Of a stretch of 64,000 bases of DNA, positions 23,701-32,795 are shown one piece after another. Below the pieces are notes generated by a model that saw nothing but the letters and a program-made list of their open reading frames with translations, was not told the DNA's origin and searched no databases. The position numbers and the translations under genes are program-made. The stretch comes from a virus. The stretch spans positions 1-64,000 of the IMG/VR virus record IMGVR_UViG_3300047094_000227; one strand, 5' to 3'. How positions within the stretch are numbered: position 1 is the first letter of the stretch; each line of letters opens with the position of its first letter.

Positions 23701-24295
23701 TTGTACCGTCAGTTCCACTTGTACCATCAATGCCAGATGTACCTGAGCTTCCAGCAGTTCCTGAAGAACCTGCTGATCCATTTACACCATTTGTTCCATT
23801 AATACCTGACGTACCAGAGGTGCCACGTGTTCCTGATGTACCACTAGTACCTGTAGTTCCACTTGATCCAGCAGCACCGTTCACTCCACTTGTACCGCTT
23901 GTACCACTTGTACCTGAGACACCAGTAGTACCAGAAGTTCCAGAAGTACCACGTGTACCAGACGTACCATCTACACCACTTGTACCTGAAGTTCCAGTTA
24001 AACCACTAGTACCTGATGTACCACGTGTTCCTGAGGTTCCAGAAACCCCACTTGTACCAGAGGTTCCATTGATACCATTTGTACCATCAGAACCAGAGGT
24101 TCCACTAGTACCTGAAGTACCAGCTGAACCACTACCGCCTCCTCCATTACCAATAGCTTGATCAATTTTTTCTAAAGCTGTCTGAATGGAATCATTAGTG
24201 TTGATACCTGTATAAACAAGATTAGCACCCTCGTAAAATACGCAGGTGCTGTTAAGTATGACTGGGCAAGGAGTTGCAGAACATGTAACGTTCAT
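20702..24295 (-). CDS. Collagen-like virion fibre protein, 1197 aa
   Basis: The N-terminus [20 protein letters not shown] then [20 protein letters not shown] is a small attachment-type domain. Residues ~55-445 are (GTSG)n. About 448-540 is a beta module nearly identical to that in the 1994-aa fibre (ending [17 protein letters not shown]). About 540-815 is (GTSG)n again. The C-terminal ~370 residues are Cys- and Thr-rich beta domains joined by poly-Thr linkers ([22 protein letters not shown]) and ending ACSSC. It is probably a trimeric fibre or whisker. It heads the fibre operon behind the promoter at 24372-24400. There is no S74 domain, so trimer assembly would rely on the collagen-like parts. 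The target is unknown. Confidence 0.85.
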   Translation of the reverse strand: MNVTCSATPCPVILNSTCVFYEGANLVYTGINTNDSIQTALEKIDQAIGNGGGGSGSAGTSGTSGTSGSDGTNGINGTSGTSGVSGTSGTRGTSGTSGLTGTSGTSGVDGTSGTRGTSGTSGTTGVSGTSGTSGTSGVNGAAGSSGTTGTSGTSGTRGTSGTSGINGTNGVNGSAGSSGTAGSSGTSGIDGTSGTDGTSGTSGSSATSGTSGTSGTSAIDGTSGTSGTTGTSGTSGVDGTSGTSATSGTAGTSGSSGEDGTSGTSGIDGTSGTSGTSATSGTSGTSGSTGTSGTSGTTGTSGSSGTAGTSGVDGTSGTSGSDGTSGTSGESGTSGTTGTSGTSGTHGTSGTSATSGSSGTSGSSGVDGTSGTSGTTGTSGSSGTSGSDGSNGTSGTTGTSGTSGESGSSGTTGTSGSSGTSGTDGSHGTSGSTGTSGSSGIDGTSGTSGTSGEQGDKYRTTSTDSFTLGNSGTLTVATGLAYSVAQSIIVVYDANNFQECEVTAYNPLTGELSFGAPFRTVGSGTYTSWIVNLDGASGGDGSSGTSGTSGIDGTSGTSGTTGTSGTSGTDGSSGTSGTSGTSGTSGSSGTTGTSGSSGTSGTSGIDGTNGTSGTSGSTGTSGTSGTSGSSGIDGTSGTSGSSGTSGTDGTSGTDGTSGTDGTSGIDGTSGTSGVDGTSGTDGTSGTDGTSGIDGTSGTSGSSGTSGTTGTSGTSATSGTSGTSGSSGTTGTSGSSGTSGTSGTSGVDGTSGTSGTSGTTGTSGIDGTSGSSGTAGSSGTSGTSGIDGTNGTSGTSGSSGTSGTSGTSGTSGTSGTSGSSTLLYGTSSNTITLPPAQATTTTTSTTTAGPVAYVIDNAATGSAALACDGSTTTSTVYALPGYTVPIVGMIFYDSPSLTTPFIGSVGWRKLTRLGVDYAVEVDVNGELTNYVTCPLGIEVTASGISPSLFGPFSPCDGVGPFIPLYVASLPIQVGTQLYEDPYLTNPFTYSNPPGTYYIGLDGDPFGIAESGIITSIESCIPPAPTLYVDLNSALACTASGAYNLPTYAYSGGTTLCDCTSLNAANATSIPAGTYYVSDGIDSREFTSTGGGSTLLTASGSCFSCSGPIPTTTTTTTTAANFSNTIGFGGAPEDACLPTATGSVTGNASTFCTSTTFTGAIFAAAATGTWYVSFGGQVVSVSVINGNSLATVTSACSSC
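21845..22690 (-). repeat. Collagen-coding repeat, block 4
   Basis: GTSG-type repeat of the 1197-aa fibre, C-terminal side, rich in DGTSGT and IDGT variants. Confidence 0.9.
22940..24140 (-). repeat. Collagen-coding repeat, block 5
   Basis: GTSG-type repeat of the 1197-aa fibre, N-terminal side, with TRGTSGT and VNGAAG variants. Confidence 0.9.
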
Positions 24296-24332
24296 AGTAA
24301 AGTTGTATTATGTGTAATCTATTGATATACAA

Positions 24333-24366
24333 ATAGGCACATAGCTTTGAAATAGCTTGTGCCTAT
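24333..24366 (-). promoter_or_regulatory. Strong 5'-UTR hairpin of the fibre mRNA
   Basis: ATAGGCACA (24333-24341) pairs with TGTGCCTAT (24358-24366) and AGCT (24343-24346) with AGCT (24354-24357). This gives 13 bp with one bulged base and a seven-base loop. It begins about where transcription from the promoter at 24372-24400 should start, so it would be the very 5' end of the mRNA. Confidence 0.65.
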
Positions 24367-24371
24367 AGGTA

Positions 24372-24400
24372 CAAAAATAGCTAAAATTATTTAATTTCAA
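24372..24400 (-). promoter_or_regulatory. Bacteroidota-type promoter of the fibre operon
   Basis: On the - strand TTG (24400-24398) and TATTTTTG (24379-24372) are 18 bases apart. It lies in the ~150-base gap between the terminator of the giant-protein operon and the 1197-aa fibre gene. Confidence 0.65.
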
Positions 24401-24408
24401 TGAGTTGT

Positions 24409-24434
24409 AAAAAACTATGCTATATAATATAGCA
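24409..24434 (-). terminator. Intrinsic terminator after the giant virion-protein operon
   Basis: The stem TGCTATA/TATAGCA (24418-24424 with 24428-24434) has a three-base loop, followed on the - strand by TAGTTTTTT. It lies 15 bases beyond the stop of the 2781-aa gene. The stem is A/T-rich, so efficiency may be modest. Confidence 0.6.
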
Positions 24435-24448
24435 TTTATTTTGATTAT

Positions 24449-27400
24449 TTATTTAGCATATCCAGATTGAGATTGTGCTTTTATTCCAAGATCTTTTGCT
24501 GCTTCTGGATAGAATGCTGGTAAATACGCTCCTGCTTGACTTGTTATAGGGAATTGCTTCATTACATATTTAAGTACAAAGTTTTTCTTAACAGCTTTTT
24601 CATCAGGCTCTACGTATAAGTAAAACAATTCTGTACCACCATTCTTAATCACCTTAATAAAGTTTTCTATAATTGCTAGTGAAGGGAAGATACCTTTAGA
24701 TACAAGTCCAGCCATACTAGTTGGATCATAGAAATAAGTAATCTCATCTTTAAACTTATCTACAGCTCTCATCAAATATTTATATTTGTTTCTCACTGCT
24801 GGATCTTCATCCTCATCAGGAGCGAAAGCTTTAAGTCCCATAACAAGAGCCCACATACTAGCAAGGAATATTACATCTAACATTTGAGACTTCATGTTTT
24901 GATTAACTAAACCTAAGAATTCTCCTTCAGTCATCTCAAGATCCTTACCTGTATCTGCTTTATAATCAGCAGCTTTCTTTTCAAATAAAGCTTGCATTTG
25001 AGCAACCCATTGATCATCATTACCTTTAATAGCACTTGTTAAACTCTTTAAAGATCCTAATAAGTCATCTGAAATCACTCTATACATCATACGCATTCTA
25101 CCCCACTCATACGCATCAGAAGCTGAGTTGTACTTTAAGTTACCCATTCTAACATCCACAAGTCTAGGAATCCAGTTCTTAAACAACATGAATGATGATC
25201 CGTATATAGTTTGGTTGATAGGACGTATATCATCATCACTTAATGTACCTAAAGCATTCTTAGTTAATGATTGTACGTTTCTTCTTAAGTTAACAACTGA
25301 CTCAGATTTTCTTTCTACACCAGGAATAACTAGTTTATTATCAACTAGTTCTGCCAGTTTCATCACTCCTTTTTCTTCTACAAGTTGCTTAACGTCTTCT
25401 TCAAACTTATCTCTTCTAGTTTTTCTTTCATCTGATGTACCAGTGAACATGTTTTCATATTCAGGTGTGCTTCTTAAATATTCTCTAGCGTTTACCACTT
25501 GTCCGTCTAATACAATAGAGTTGTCTAAGAAACTATAGAAGTTAGTTGTCTGTACATTCAAATCAGATTTTCTCATAAGAATCATTAAGAAATCTTGAAT
25601 TCTTTCTTGAGTTAAGTTGCTCAAAGACAATGTTTTAGCTACCTCTCTATTATAGTTTTCTGAAAGAGGAAGGAAATATTCTAACGCTGCAATGTATTTC
25701 TTCTTATCTCCACCAATCATTTTACCTGGAAGTACCCACAGTTGGTTTCTAAGATAGTCTGCTTTAGTAAAATACTTACCAGAGTTAATAATAGATTGAG
25801 AGTTACCACCAAAGTAGTTAGATGCTGAGGACAATAAGTTTAAACCTAATGCGTTTACAGCAAACTGATTGTTAATATTATTAATCACTTTGTTGAAGCT
25901 AATTTGTTTTCCCTTGAGATTTTTTGGAAACAAATCACGTCCAATCTTTTTATTTATCTTTTCTCCAAAGTCACCAAACTTACCTAATATCTGGTCAAAG
26001 CTTTCACTAGTTATATACTTCTGTCCATAGATGATAGACTTAACCATATCATCAAGAAGTTTAGTGTTCTCACTATTGTCTGGTGTATAAGTTAGATCAC
26101 CGTTTGCATCCTTTTGAGTTTTACCAAATATAGATGTGGCAATAGCTTTTTTATTTCTTTCTGTTGCTACTAATCCCTGAGCTTGTTCTTCAATCTCACT
26201 TACATATTTATACTTAATAGCCATTTCATTATATAAAGCCATTGTTCTAAACAAGTCAGTGCTAACTTCTCCATCAATCTCTCTTGTGAAGTATTTAGGG
26301 ATGGTGTTTATAGGTCTACCTGTAATAGGGTCAAACTTACCAAATCCTGTATCACCTTCATCAACAGTGATGCTTCTAATGAACTGTTCTCCCACAGTTA
26401 TCTTTCCACCAAATATAAGCTTCTCTGTTAATCCCTTTCTAACATAAGGAAGGAATGTTCTAGCTTCTCCTTTATAGATGTAACCAAGTTCTGCATATTC
26501 ATTATTCTTTTCTATAATGTAATCATAGAAATCTTTAGCTGCTCTATTCTGAGGCTTGTTAAGTTCTACCCATTCTGCAGACTCCCATTTAGTATCAGGA
26601 TGTTTGTTAATTAAACTGTATTGGAACCAACCAGCACCTTTAGGATTAGAGATGTCATACTTTCTTCTCATCTGAGAAATCTCATCAGCCTCTGCCTCTA
26701 AGTTCTGTACATCAGTACCAACTCTACCAGCCATCTTGCCTTCAATTCTTGCTGTCTCTTCAGCTATCTTTTCTTCAAGAGCTGCTTTGTACGCTTCAAT
26801 ATCTATATTATTTTTAATCCAATCTACATCTTTATCATTAATTTTTTTCTTTAATGTAGTGTAGAAGTCAGGATTGTATTGATCAATTAACTCATTACTA
26901 TCCTTCTTTTTAAGAATGTCAAAATAGTTCTTAGGATTAAGTCCTTTAGATTTAGCCCACTTATCAAAGTTTGCTTTATAAGTTCCTAATCTTCTAGTCT
27001 CATCAAGTGTATCATATCCTGCATAAGCAAAAGCTTTATTAGCTTTCTTATACAAAACTTGAATAGCTTTGCTTTGGAATGTAGAAGTGGTACCAAACCA
27101 CTTACCTAATCCCTTGATAATCTTTTCAGGAGATATCAATTTCTTTACATCTACACTAGCAGCAACTACATCTTCATTAAAATCATCAGATAGTTTTCTT
27201 AATTGCACCTGTAATTTTCTAGCATCCTTTACAGTTTTTGTTAAATCCTCTTCAAGTTGCTTAGCTTCTTCAGATGAATCATTTTCAAACAAGAAGTCAA
27301 GATCTGTATCTAATGTTGTGTAAATACTAATAGTTGCCTCAGCACGATTGATTTCTAAACTCATTCTGTTTATTTCAGCCTCATCAAATGTCTTAGCATC

Positions 27401-30400
27401 TTTACCTTTAAACTGAGTGTTGTATTTATCAATAAGATTTGTAAGTTGTCTATTCAAAACCTTAGCTTGAGTTAACAATGGACCAAGGTCACCTCTCATT
27501 TGTAACTGTCTAATACTTGTAAATAGAATGTTCAATTGCTCATTCTTATTAAGTCTCTCAGAAGGAGGTACACCTTTTTCAGCAAGTCTTGAATACTCAG
27601 CATTAAGTTTAACCAATAAAGCATCAATCTCTTTACTTCCTGTAGTTTCTGTTTCCAGACCTAATGGAATTAAATAGTTCTTAGTAATTTCTTGAGCATC
27701 AGGATCTCCTATCTCAACACTTAACACTCTAGGAAGTTCTTTAGTTACGTTATTTATATTTGAATACTCAGCTCTAATAGGAATCATCCTTGTTTGCTCA
27801 AAGTCTTTTGGATTAATACCATAGCTATCTTGAAGGATAAGCTTGTATTGTCCCATTTGTTTTCTCCAAGAGCTTGTATAATACCAAGGTAGATCACCCT
27901 TGTTCATCTTTATATCAATGTCTACAAACTTCCAGTCAAGGATATTCACCTTTCCTTCAGGAGTGATAGCCAAGAAATCTATTGTACCAGCAACACCTCT
28001 TTTAGGATCATACACAATAACCTCAGCCATAAACTTAGTTCCTTCAGGGAAAGAGTTTAATCTTATTTGTAAGTTATCTCTAAGTGTTTCATAGAACTTT
28101 CTGTTGTTAGGATCTAATTGAGATATGTATCCGTCATCATTTAATGGATCAGCTCTCAAGTCACCATTCTCATCTACAAATAAACCAAAGGCATATTCAA
28201 TATCAGAGTGACCTTTAGTACCATTAAGTGCCTTTTCATTATCTATAAGTTTCTTATACTCAGACTTAGTTAATTCATTTGCATCAAGTAAATCTTTATT
28301 CCAGCCTTTAATAAGCTCTGTAACCCTAGTAGGAATCTTCTTACCATTTATATAATAACCGTCATCTCTCTTCTCAATCTTGGATCTCACCTCATTAATC
28401 TTATCATAAACTTGTTGTTGAGAATTCTTTTGGAAATACACCTCACCCTCTTTAGCTCTAATGTCTGCAGCTGTACCCATTGCCTCACCAGACATCACTT
28501 TAATAGCAGCTTGGTCCATACCTGACTTAGCAAATAAATTCTTAATAGAAGTTATTATGCTCTGCCACCAGTTTTCCACCTTAGCTAAGTTCTGAGGAAT
28601 TTCTGTTCTACCCTCAGCTTTATTAATAATAGTTTCAGCTAACACCTTACCAATAGCTTCCTTCTTTAATTTAATAACATCAGGTTTACCATCTTTGGTT
28701 TGATAGTTAGGGTCATTACCGTATAACTTAAACACCTTATCAAGAATAGCGTAACCGTTAATCTCTTTCAATAACTGGTTAAATAACTTAGGGTCAGTTT
28801 GTTGTATAATCTCTACAGCAAAGTGCATAGCTTCTTCAGGAAGAGCTACATCTTCTTTACCCTCTATAACTTGTACAAGCTTTTGCATAATCAATGCAGC
28901 ACCGTTAGCATCTTGTTTTGCCCCATCAACTATGATAGACTTAAGTGTTTGAATATCAACACCTGCTCTCTTTAAGAAATCTTTAAAAATAGCTACACTA
29001 GCTGGAGAAGCTGGAGAAGCAGGTAATTTATTACTTGTTTCTGCTGCTGGTTGCTTAGCTTCTAAACCATATAGTACAGGAGTGTTATAGTTGTAATTGC
29101 TTAAATCAACTAAGTAACCACCAGCACCACCTTTAATTCCTTTGATACTAGGCTGCCATATAAGTTTAATCCCTGGGATTTGACTCATAGCATTATACAA
29201 TGCTCCTGTCTCAATAGGTCTACCCTTAGTTAATTGTAATATTTCACTTGTAATTCTTGAAGCATTGAATCTACCTTCCTTCTTAAACTCACTCAATGCT
29301 TTGTTAACTTCTTCAGTGGTTGGATTTGTAACTGAACGTAGTAACCCTAAATTTTGAGCAGCTTCTTTTTTAATCTCTCTAACTTGCTCAGGAGTGAAAG
29401 GAATCTCTTCCTTACCAGCATAGATTAAAGCTGTTTGTTTATTTCCTTGTGTAAGAAGAGTGATATCATGACCACTAAAATACATAGGTGTTTCTTTTCC
29501 AGCCTCTTTGATATGCTTTTGAAGAAGATGATGTACTAATGGAGTGAAGTAGTTCATCTCTATGTTCAACGTTTCTTTAGCTATTTCTTCTGGATTTTTA
29601 TACTTCTTACTTAATTCTTTTGCACTCTTATCTGCATCTGCTAAAGCTTGTTTATAGAAACCTTCTTGTTGTTCTAATAGTTCATCTAAATTTTCATTAG
29701 AGTTAGTTTGTTTTTGAAGTAGGTCTATTTCAATTTGTTTATCTACAGCTTGTTTTAATAATTCTTCATTATAATTAATGCTATTAATTACTTGAATAAA
29801 TTGATTACGTGTAATCTTTAATAAGTTCTTTTGGAAATTATAAACGCTTTCAGCTTTTAAAGCCCCAAGTTTTTGCTTTTTTTGATCTGTTATTGACTTA
29901 TTGAACTCTTCCATTATCTTCTTCTCACTATTATACAATAGATATTTAATAGAAGGATTCAATCCAGTTCTTCCACGTTTAGCAGCAATGTCTAATTTAA
30001 ATTTAAGATATGTATTCTTATACGTTGCATTTAGATAGTTATTAATCTTCTCTTCAATCTCCTTAATGCGATAATCACTTTTAAAATAACCAATGTCTTC
30101 AGATATATTATCAAATCTACCTTCTGCAAAAGCAATTACATCTTCAATGTTTTTGATATCTTCAGCTGATAAAATAGAACTCGCACCTCCTTTTCTAAAG
30201 AAATCTTGATATTGTCTTCTTCCAGAGTAAAGTCTATCTAATGTATTATTTATATTTATAAGTGTTTCTGCACCACGGTTTCCTTCGTATAGATCTGTTC
30301 TTTCTCGTAGGTTTATTAACAATCTTTCATGCAGTATTTCAATTTCTTGAATTGATGGTGTATCACCTACCACTTGATTGTCTTTAAGAAATCTGTATAA

Positions 30401-32794
30401 ATAGTTTTCATTAAAAACAGGTGATACTCTCGTTGATGTACTTACTACCATACCTTCAAAAGAAGGATCTTCACTTCTTCCAGAAAAACTTATAAATCCA
30501 TCTTTTGCTTTAACAACCTTAAGTCCACCATTACGAAGCTGTTGTAAGTTCTCAACTAATGTTTCTTCTAAATCATTTTTAAATTGTAACAATTGATTAT
30601 CAAGGTTAAGCTCATTGGGCTTAAACTCTCTTAAGAACTCAATATTGTCATTCTGTATTTCATGTAATAACACAGCATCTTTAAATGTGTTATTTCCTGT
30701 ATAGAAATAAGTTAAGTTACCCCATGCTGATGGAGATAATTTAAAGTGAGTTGATCTATCAGCAAAGTATTTATCATTAAATCTTAATGACACTTTGTTA
30801 TGATAGACAGAAGGGTTTTGTTTTGTAAGTCCTGTAAGTTGAATAAGTCTTTGTCTCTCTGCCATAGGCATTTGAGCTAGTGTCTCATCATTAAGGTTTG
30901 TCATATCAACATCTTCATCTGTTGTTCTATCAGGAACCTCAGTGAATGTTTGATCTATTCTATATGATAAGTATTGATCTTCGTTAGCAAATCCTAATAA
31001 GTAATTGACTTTTAAGTAGTTACTCACTTCATTCACTAAATCTTCTGCACTAATACTTTTCTTTGTAGGATTTTCTTCTTTAATCATACCCATTACAGCA
31101 TTGATTACAAGCAATTCTTGTTTCTTAGCTGTATCCATCTTCAATGGTTCTGATAAAGATATAGGATTCTTACTATACTTCTTCAATACATCAGGTAACA
31201 CCTTTAATGTTGGAGTGATGTTTGTATAGTTGTTTGTATGAATAAGAGCTTCTTTTTCTATTGGAGAAAGCTTCTTAGTTATTTCTACATTAGTTAGTCT
31301 AGGACGAAAATCACCGTAACTACGTAATCCACCTTCACTATCTAAAATTTTATATTGTTTCTTGAGAGTTTTAGATAAGAATCTACTTCTTTGTTTAAAT
31401 GTCTTATTCAATAATCTATCAAAGAATATTTCATTGTCTTTAACTTCTTGTAAAGATCTTTCTTGTCTTAATGTATATTGAGGAACGTTATTGAAGATCC
31501 AAACATCTAATTCTTCTCTTGTATCAAATGCAGGAGATGGTGCAACATTTACAGCATCATTAAATCCTGCATCAAGATTAGCAACTTCATTCTCATCATC
31601 AATATATGTTTCATAAAGTCTTTCTCCAAATACCCATCTATATCTTTGTGCCACACCATCAGGATATCTTACTAGGTTATCTGTAAAGCCAGTGAGTATT
31701 TCCACTCTACCAAGGTCAGCAATAATACTTGTATCTACAGGAGAGACAGATTGGTCACTCACCACAGAATCAATATAAACAGAATTATTCAATGCATTGT
31801 ATTCTTCCCAGCTCATTAAGTCTGTTAGGTCAGAAGACAAGATCTTCATAGCAGCTACATCATATGGATCTGCTTCTGTAGATTTAAACATGTCAACAAT
31901 GCTATTAATCCATTCAATAAACTTCTTTAAGAATGAATAATCCTCAGGGGCAGCGTTTCTTTGTTCAATACGTTGAATAGCTTCAGCAATTAGTTGACCT
32001 ATGGCTTCTTCTCTTATAGCAGATAGAGCAGGAAGCTGTGTAACATTTCCATCTTCATCTAATGCTAATTGACTAATCACCTTAGGTCCCTCATATAAAT
32101 CTCCATATAAAGAATCTCTAAGTTCTGATTCTTTTCTAGTAGTGGCAGCAGAAGTTAATAAAGCCTCCTTTAGTTCAGAATTCTTATCTAACAATCTATA
32201 CCACCAGTGTGCTGCTTCTTCTGGAAGTTTATTCCAAGCAGCTGGTCTTTTATTTAAGTCATCAAGAATATCCACTGTACCATTAACAAAGTTTGCTGCA
32301 GCCAATGCTCCTTCTACAACAGAACCATCTTCTGCTAAGAACTCAGGAACAAGTCTTTGTTCTATTCCTATGTTCTCTAAGAACTTACCAACAGCACTTA
32401 ATGTATTAATATGGAAATCTAAATTGCTTTTATCTAATCCAAATAAGGAAGACTGAGTAGATATTTGTGGACCATCGCCCTCTCTTAATTCATTCTTCTC
32501 TTGTTCATACAAAGCAGCATCAGACTTAAAGAAGTCAAGGTCTCTCTCAAACTTCTTTTCTGCAACTGATTGTCTAGCAAATTCTCTATCAACAGCTTCA
32601 TCTAATCTAGAAATAATAATTCTATATCCCCCTTGTCCTGATGTTTGTTGTACAGATGCAATAGATCCCCAGTTGCTATTTAATTTAACAGCTGCATTTC
32701 TAGCATCCTTTTCTCTAAAACCCCAATAATCATTTTGAGTTAAGGTGTCTATGTTCGCATCAATTGCTTTTCTAATTTCTATTTTACAAGGCAT
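24449..32794 (-). CDS. Giant internal virion protein with RecB-like nuclease domain, 2781 aa
   Basis: Near ~195 is PEEAAHWWYRLLD, a zincin-like helix with the first His replaced by Glu. The same layout returns near ~1320 (PEEAMHFAVEIIQQ), each followed by a conserved EAIG..LAE.I segment and a Trp/Phe helix. About 1520-1650 has the PD-(D/E)XK order of RecB/Cas4-type nucleases: GTKGHSDIE (His motif), MAEVIVYDP, GTIDFLAITPEGKVNILDWK with the catalytic Asp...D-x-K, and RKQMGQYKLIL. The rest is largely helical, with a hydrophobic segment near the C-terminus (MLDVIFLASMWALVMGLKAF). It starts one base after the RNA polymerase gene's stop. In crAss-like phages the giant proteins next to the polymerase are packaged and injected, so this is probably cargo. 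The full function is unknown. Confidence 0.8.
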   Translation of the reverse strand: MPCKIEIRKAIDANIDTLTQNDYWGFREKDARNAAVKLNSNWGSIASVQQTSGQGGYRIIISRLDEAVDREFARQSVAEKKFERDLDFFKSDAALYEQEKNELREGDGPQISTQSSLFGLDKSNLDFHINTLSAVGKFLENIGIEQRLVPEFLAEDGSVVEGALAAANFVNGTVDILDDLNKRPAAWNKLPEEAAHWWYRLLDKNSELKEALLTSAATTRKESELRDSLYGDLYEGPKVISQLALDEDGNVTQLPALSAIREEAIGQLIAEAIQRIEQRNAAPEDYSFLKKFIEWINSIVDMFKSTEADPYDVAAMKILSSDLTDLMSWEEYNALNNSVYIDSVVSDQSVSPVDTSIIADLGRVEILTGFTDNLVRYPDGVAQRYRWVFGERLYETYIDDENEVANLDAGFNDAVNVAPSPAFDTREELDVWIFNNVPQYTLRQERSLQEVKDNEIFFDRLLNKTFKQRSRFLSKTLKKQYKILDSEGGLRSYGDFRPRLTNVEITKKLSPIEKEALIHTNNYTNITPTLKVLPDVLKKYSKNPISLSEPLKMDTAKKQELLVINAVMGMIKEENPTKKSISAEDLVNEVSNYLKVNYLLGFANEDQYLSYRIDQTFTEVPDRTTDEDVDMTNLNDETLAQMPMAERQRLIQLTGLTKQNPSVYHNKVSLRFNDKYFADRSTHFKLSPSAWGNLTYFYTGNNTFKDAVLLHEIQNDNIEFLREFKPNELNLDNQLLQFKNDLEETLVENLQQLRNGGLKVVKAKDGFISFSGRSEDPSFEGMVVSTSTRVSPVFNENYLYRFLKDNQVVGDTPSIQEIEILHERLLINLRERTDLYEGNRGAETLININNTLDRLYSGRRQYQDFFRKGGASSILSAEDIKNIEDVIAFAEGRFDNISEDIGYFKSDYRIKEIEEKINNYLNATYKNTYLKFKLDIAAKRGRTGLNPSIKYLLYNSEKKIMEEFNKSITDQKKQKLGALKAESVYNFQKNLLKITRNQFIQVINSINYNEELLKQAVDKQIEIDLLQKQTNSNENLDELLEQQEGFYKQALADADKSAKELSKKYKNPEEIAKETLNIEMNYFTPLVHHLLQKHIKEAGKETPMYFSGHDITLLTQGNKQTALIYAGKEEIPFTPEQVREIKKEAAQNLGLLRSVTNPTTEEVNKALSEFKKEGRFNASRITSEILQLTKGRPIETGALYNAMSQIPGIKLIWQPSIKGIKGGAGGYLVDLSNYNYNTPVLYGLEAKQPAAETSNKLPASPASPASVAIFKDFLKRAGVDIQTLKSIIVDGAKQDANGAALIMQKLVQVIEGKEDVALPEEAMHFAVEIIQQTDPKLFNQLLKEINGYAILDKVFKLYGNDPNYQTKDGKPDVIKLKKEAIGKVLAETIINKAEGRTEIPQNLAKVENWWQSIITSIKNLFAKSGMDQAAIKVMSGEAMGTAADIRAKEGEVYFQKNSQQQVYDKINEVRSKIEKRDDGYYINGKKIPTRVTELIKGWNKDLLDANELTKSEYKKLIDNEKALNGTKGHSDIEYAFGLFVDENGDLRADPLNDDGYISQLDPNNRKFYETLRDNLQIRLNSFPEGTKFMAEVIVYDPKRGVAGTIDFLAITPEGKVNILDWKFVDIDIKMNKGDLPWYYTSSWRKQMGQYKLILQDSYGINPKDFEQTRMIPIRAEYSNINNVTKELPRVLSVEIGDPDAQEITKNYLIPLGLETETTGSKEIDALLVKLNAEYSRLAEKGVPPSERLNKNEQLNILFTSIRQLQMRGDLGPLLTQAKVLNRQLTNLIDKYNTQFKGKDAKTFDEAEINRMSLEINRAEATISIYTTLDTDLDFLFENDSSEEAKQLEEDLTKTVKDARKLQVQLRKLSDDFNEDVVAASVDVKKLISPEKIIKGLGKWFGTTSTFQSKAIQVLYKKANKAFAYAGYDTLDETRRLGTYKANFDKWAKSKGLNPKNYFDILKKKDSNELIDQYNPDFYTTLKKKINDKDVDWIKNNIDIEAYKAALEEKIAEETARIEGKMAGRVGTDVQNLEAEADEISQMRRKYDISNPKGAGWFQYSLINKHPDTKWESAEWVELNKPQNRAAKDFYDYIIEKNNEYAELGYIYKGEARTFLPYVRKGLTEKLIFGGKITVGEQFIRSITVDEGDTGFGKFDPITGRPINTIPKYFTREIDGEVSTDLFRTMALYNEMAIKYKYVSEIEEQAQGLVATERNKKAIATSIFGKTQKDANGDLTYTPDNSENTKLLDDMVKSIIYGQKYITSESFDQILGKFGDFGEKINKKIGRDLFPKNLKGKQISFNKVINNINNQFAVNALGLNLLSSASNYFGGNSQSIINSGKYFTKADYLRNQLWVLPGKMIGGDKKKYIAALEYFLPLSENYNREVAKTLSLSNLTQERIQDFLMILMRKSDLNVQTTNFYSFLDNSIVLDGQVVNAREYLRSTPEYENMFTGTSDERKTRRDKFEEDVKQLVEEKGVMKLAELVDNKLVIPGVERKSESVVNLRRNVQSLTKNALGTLSDDDIRPINQTIYGSSFMLFKNWIPRLVDVRMGNLKYNSASDAYEWGRMRMMYRVISDDLLGSLKSLTSAIKGNDDQWVAQMQALFEKKAADYKADTGKDLEMTEGEFLGLVNQNMKSQMLDVIFLASMWALVMGLKAFAPDEDEDPAVRNKYKYLMRAVDKFKDEITYFYDPTSMAGLVSKGIFPSLAIIENFIKVIKNGGTELFYLYVEPDEKAVKKNFVLKYVMKQFPITSQAGAYLPAFYPEAAKDLGIKAQSQSGYAK

Positions 32795-32795
32795 A

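Noticed and set aside
17273-24140. CRISPR-like periodic array
   Set aside because: The period is 9-12 bases, in frame with coding sequence, with no separate spacers.
17065-24161. Long open frames opposite the fibre genes (17065-18234, 18868-20007, 21861-22784, 22965-24161, + strand) coding VPxVPLVP-type repeats
   Set aside because: They are the antisense reading of the 9-base collagen-coding repeat, which contains no stop in that frame. They lack promoters and leaders, and the repeat blocks end exactly where the fibre repeat ends.
14688-24295. Diversity-generating retroelement acting on the fibres
   Set aside because: No reverse transcriptase, template repeat or C-type-lectin variable region is visible in the window. 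The repeats are explained by the collagen-like protein.
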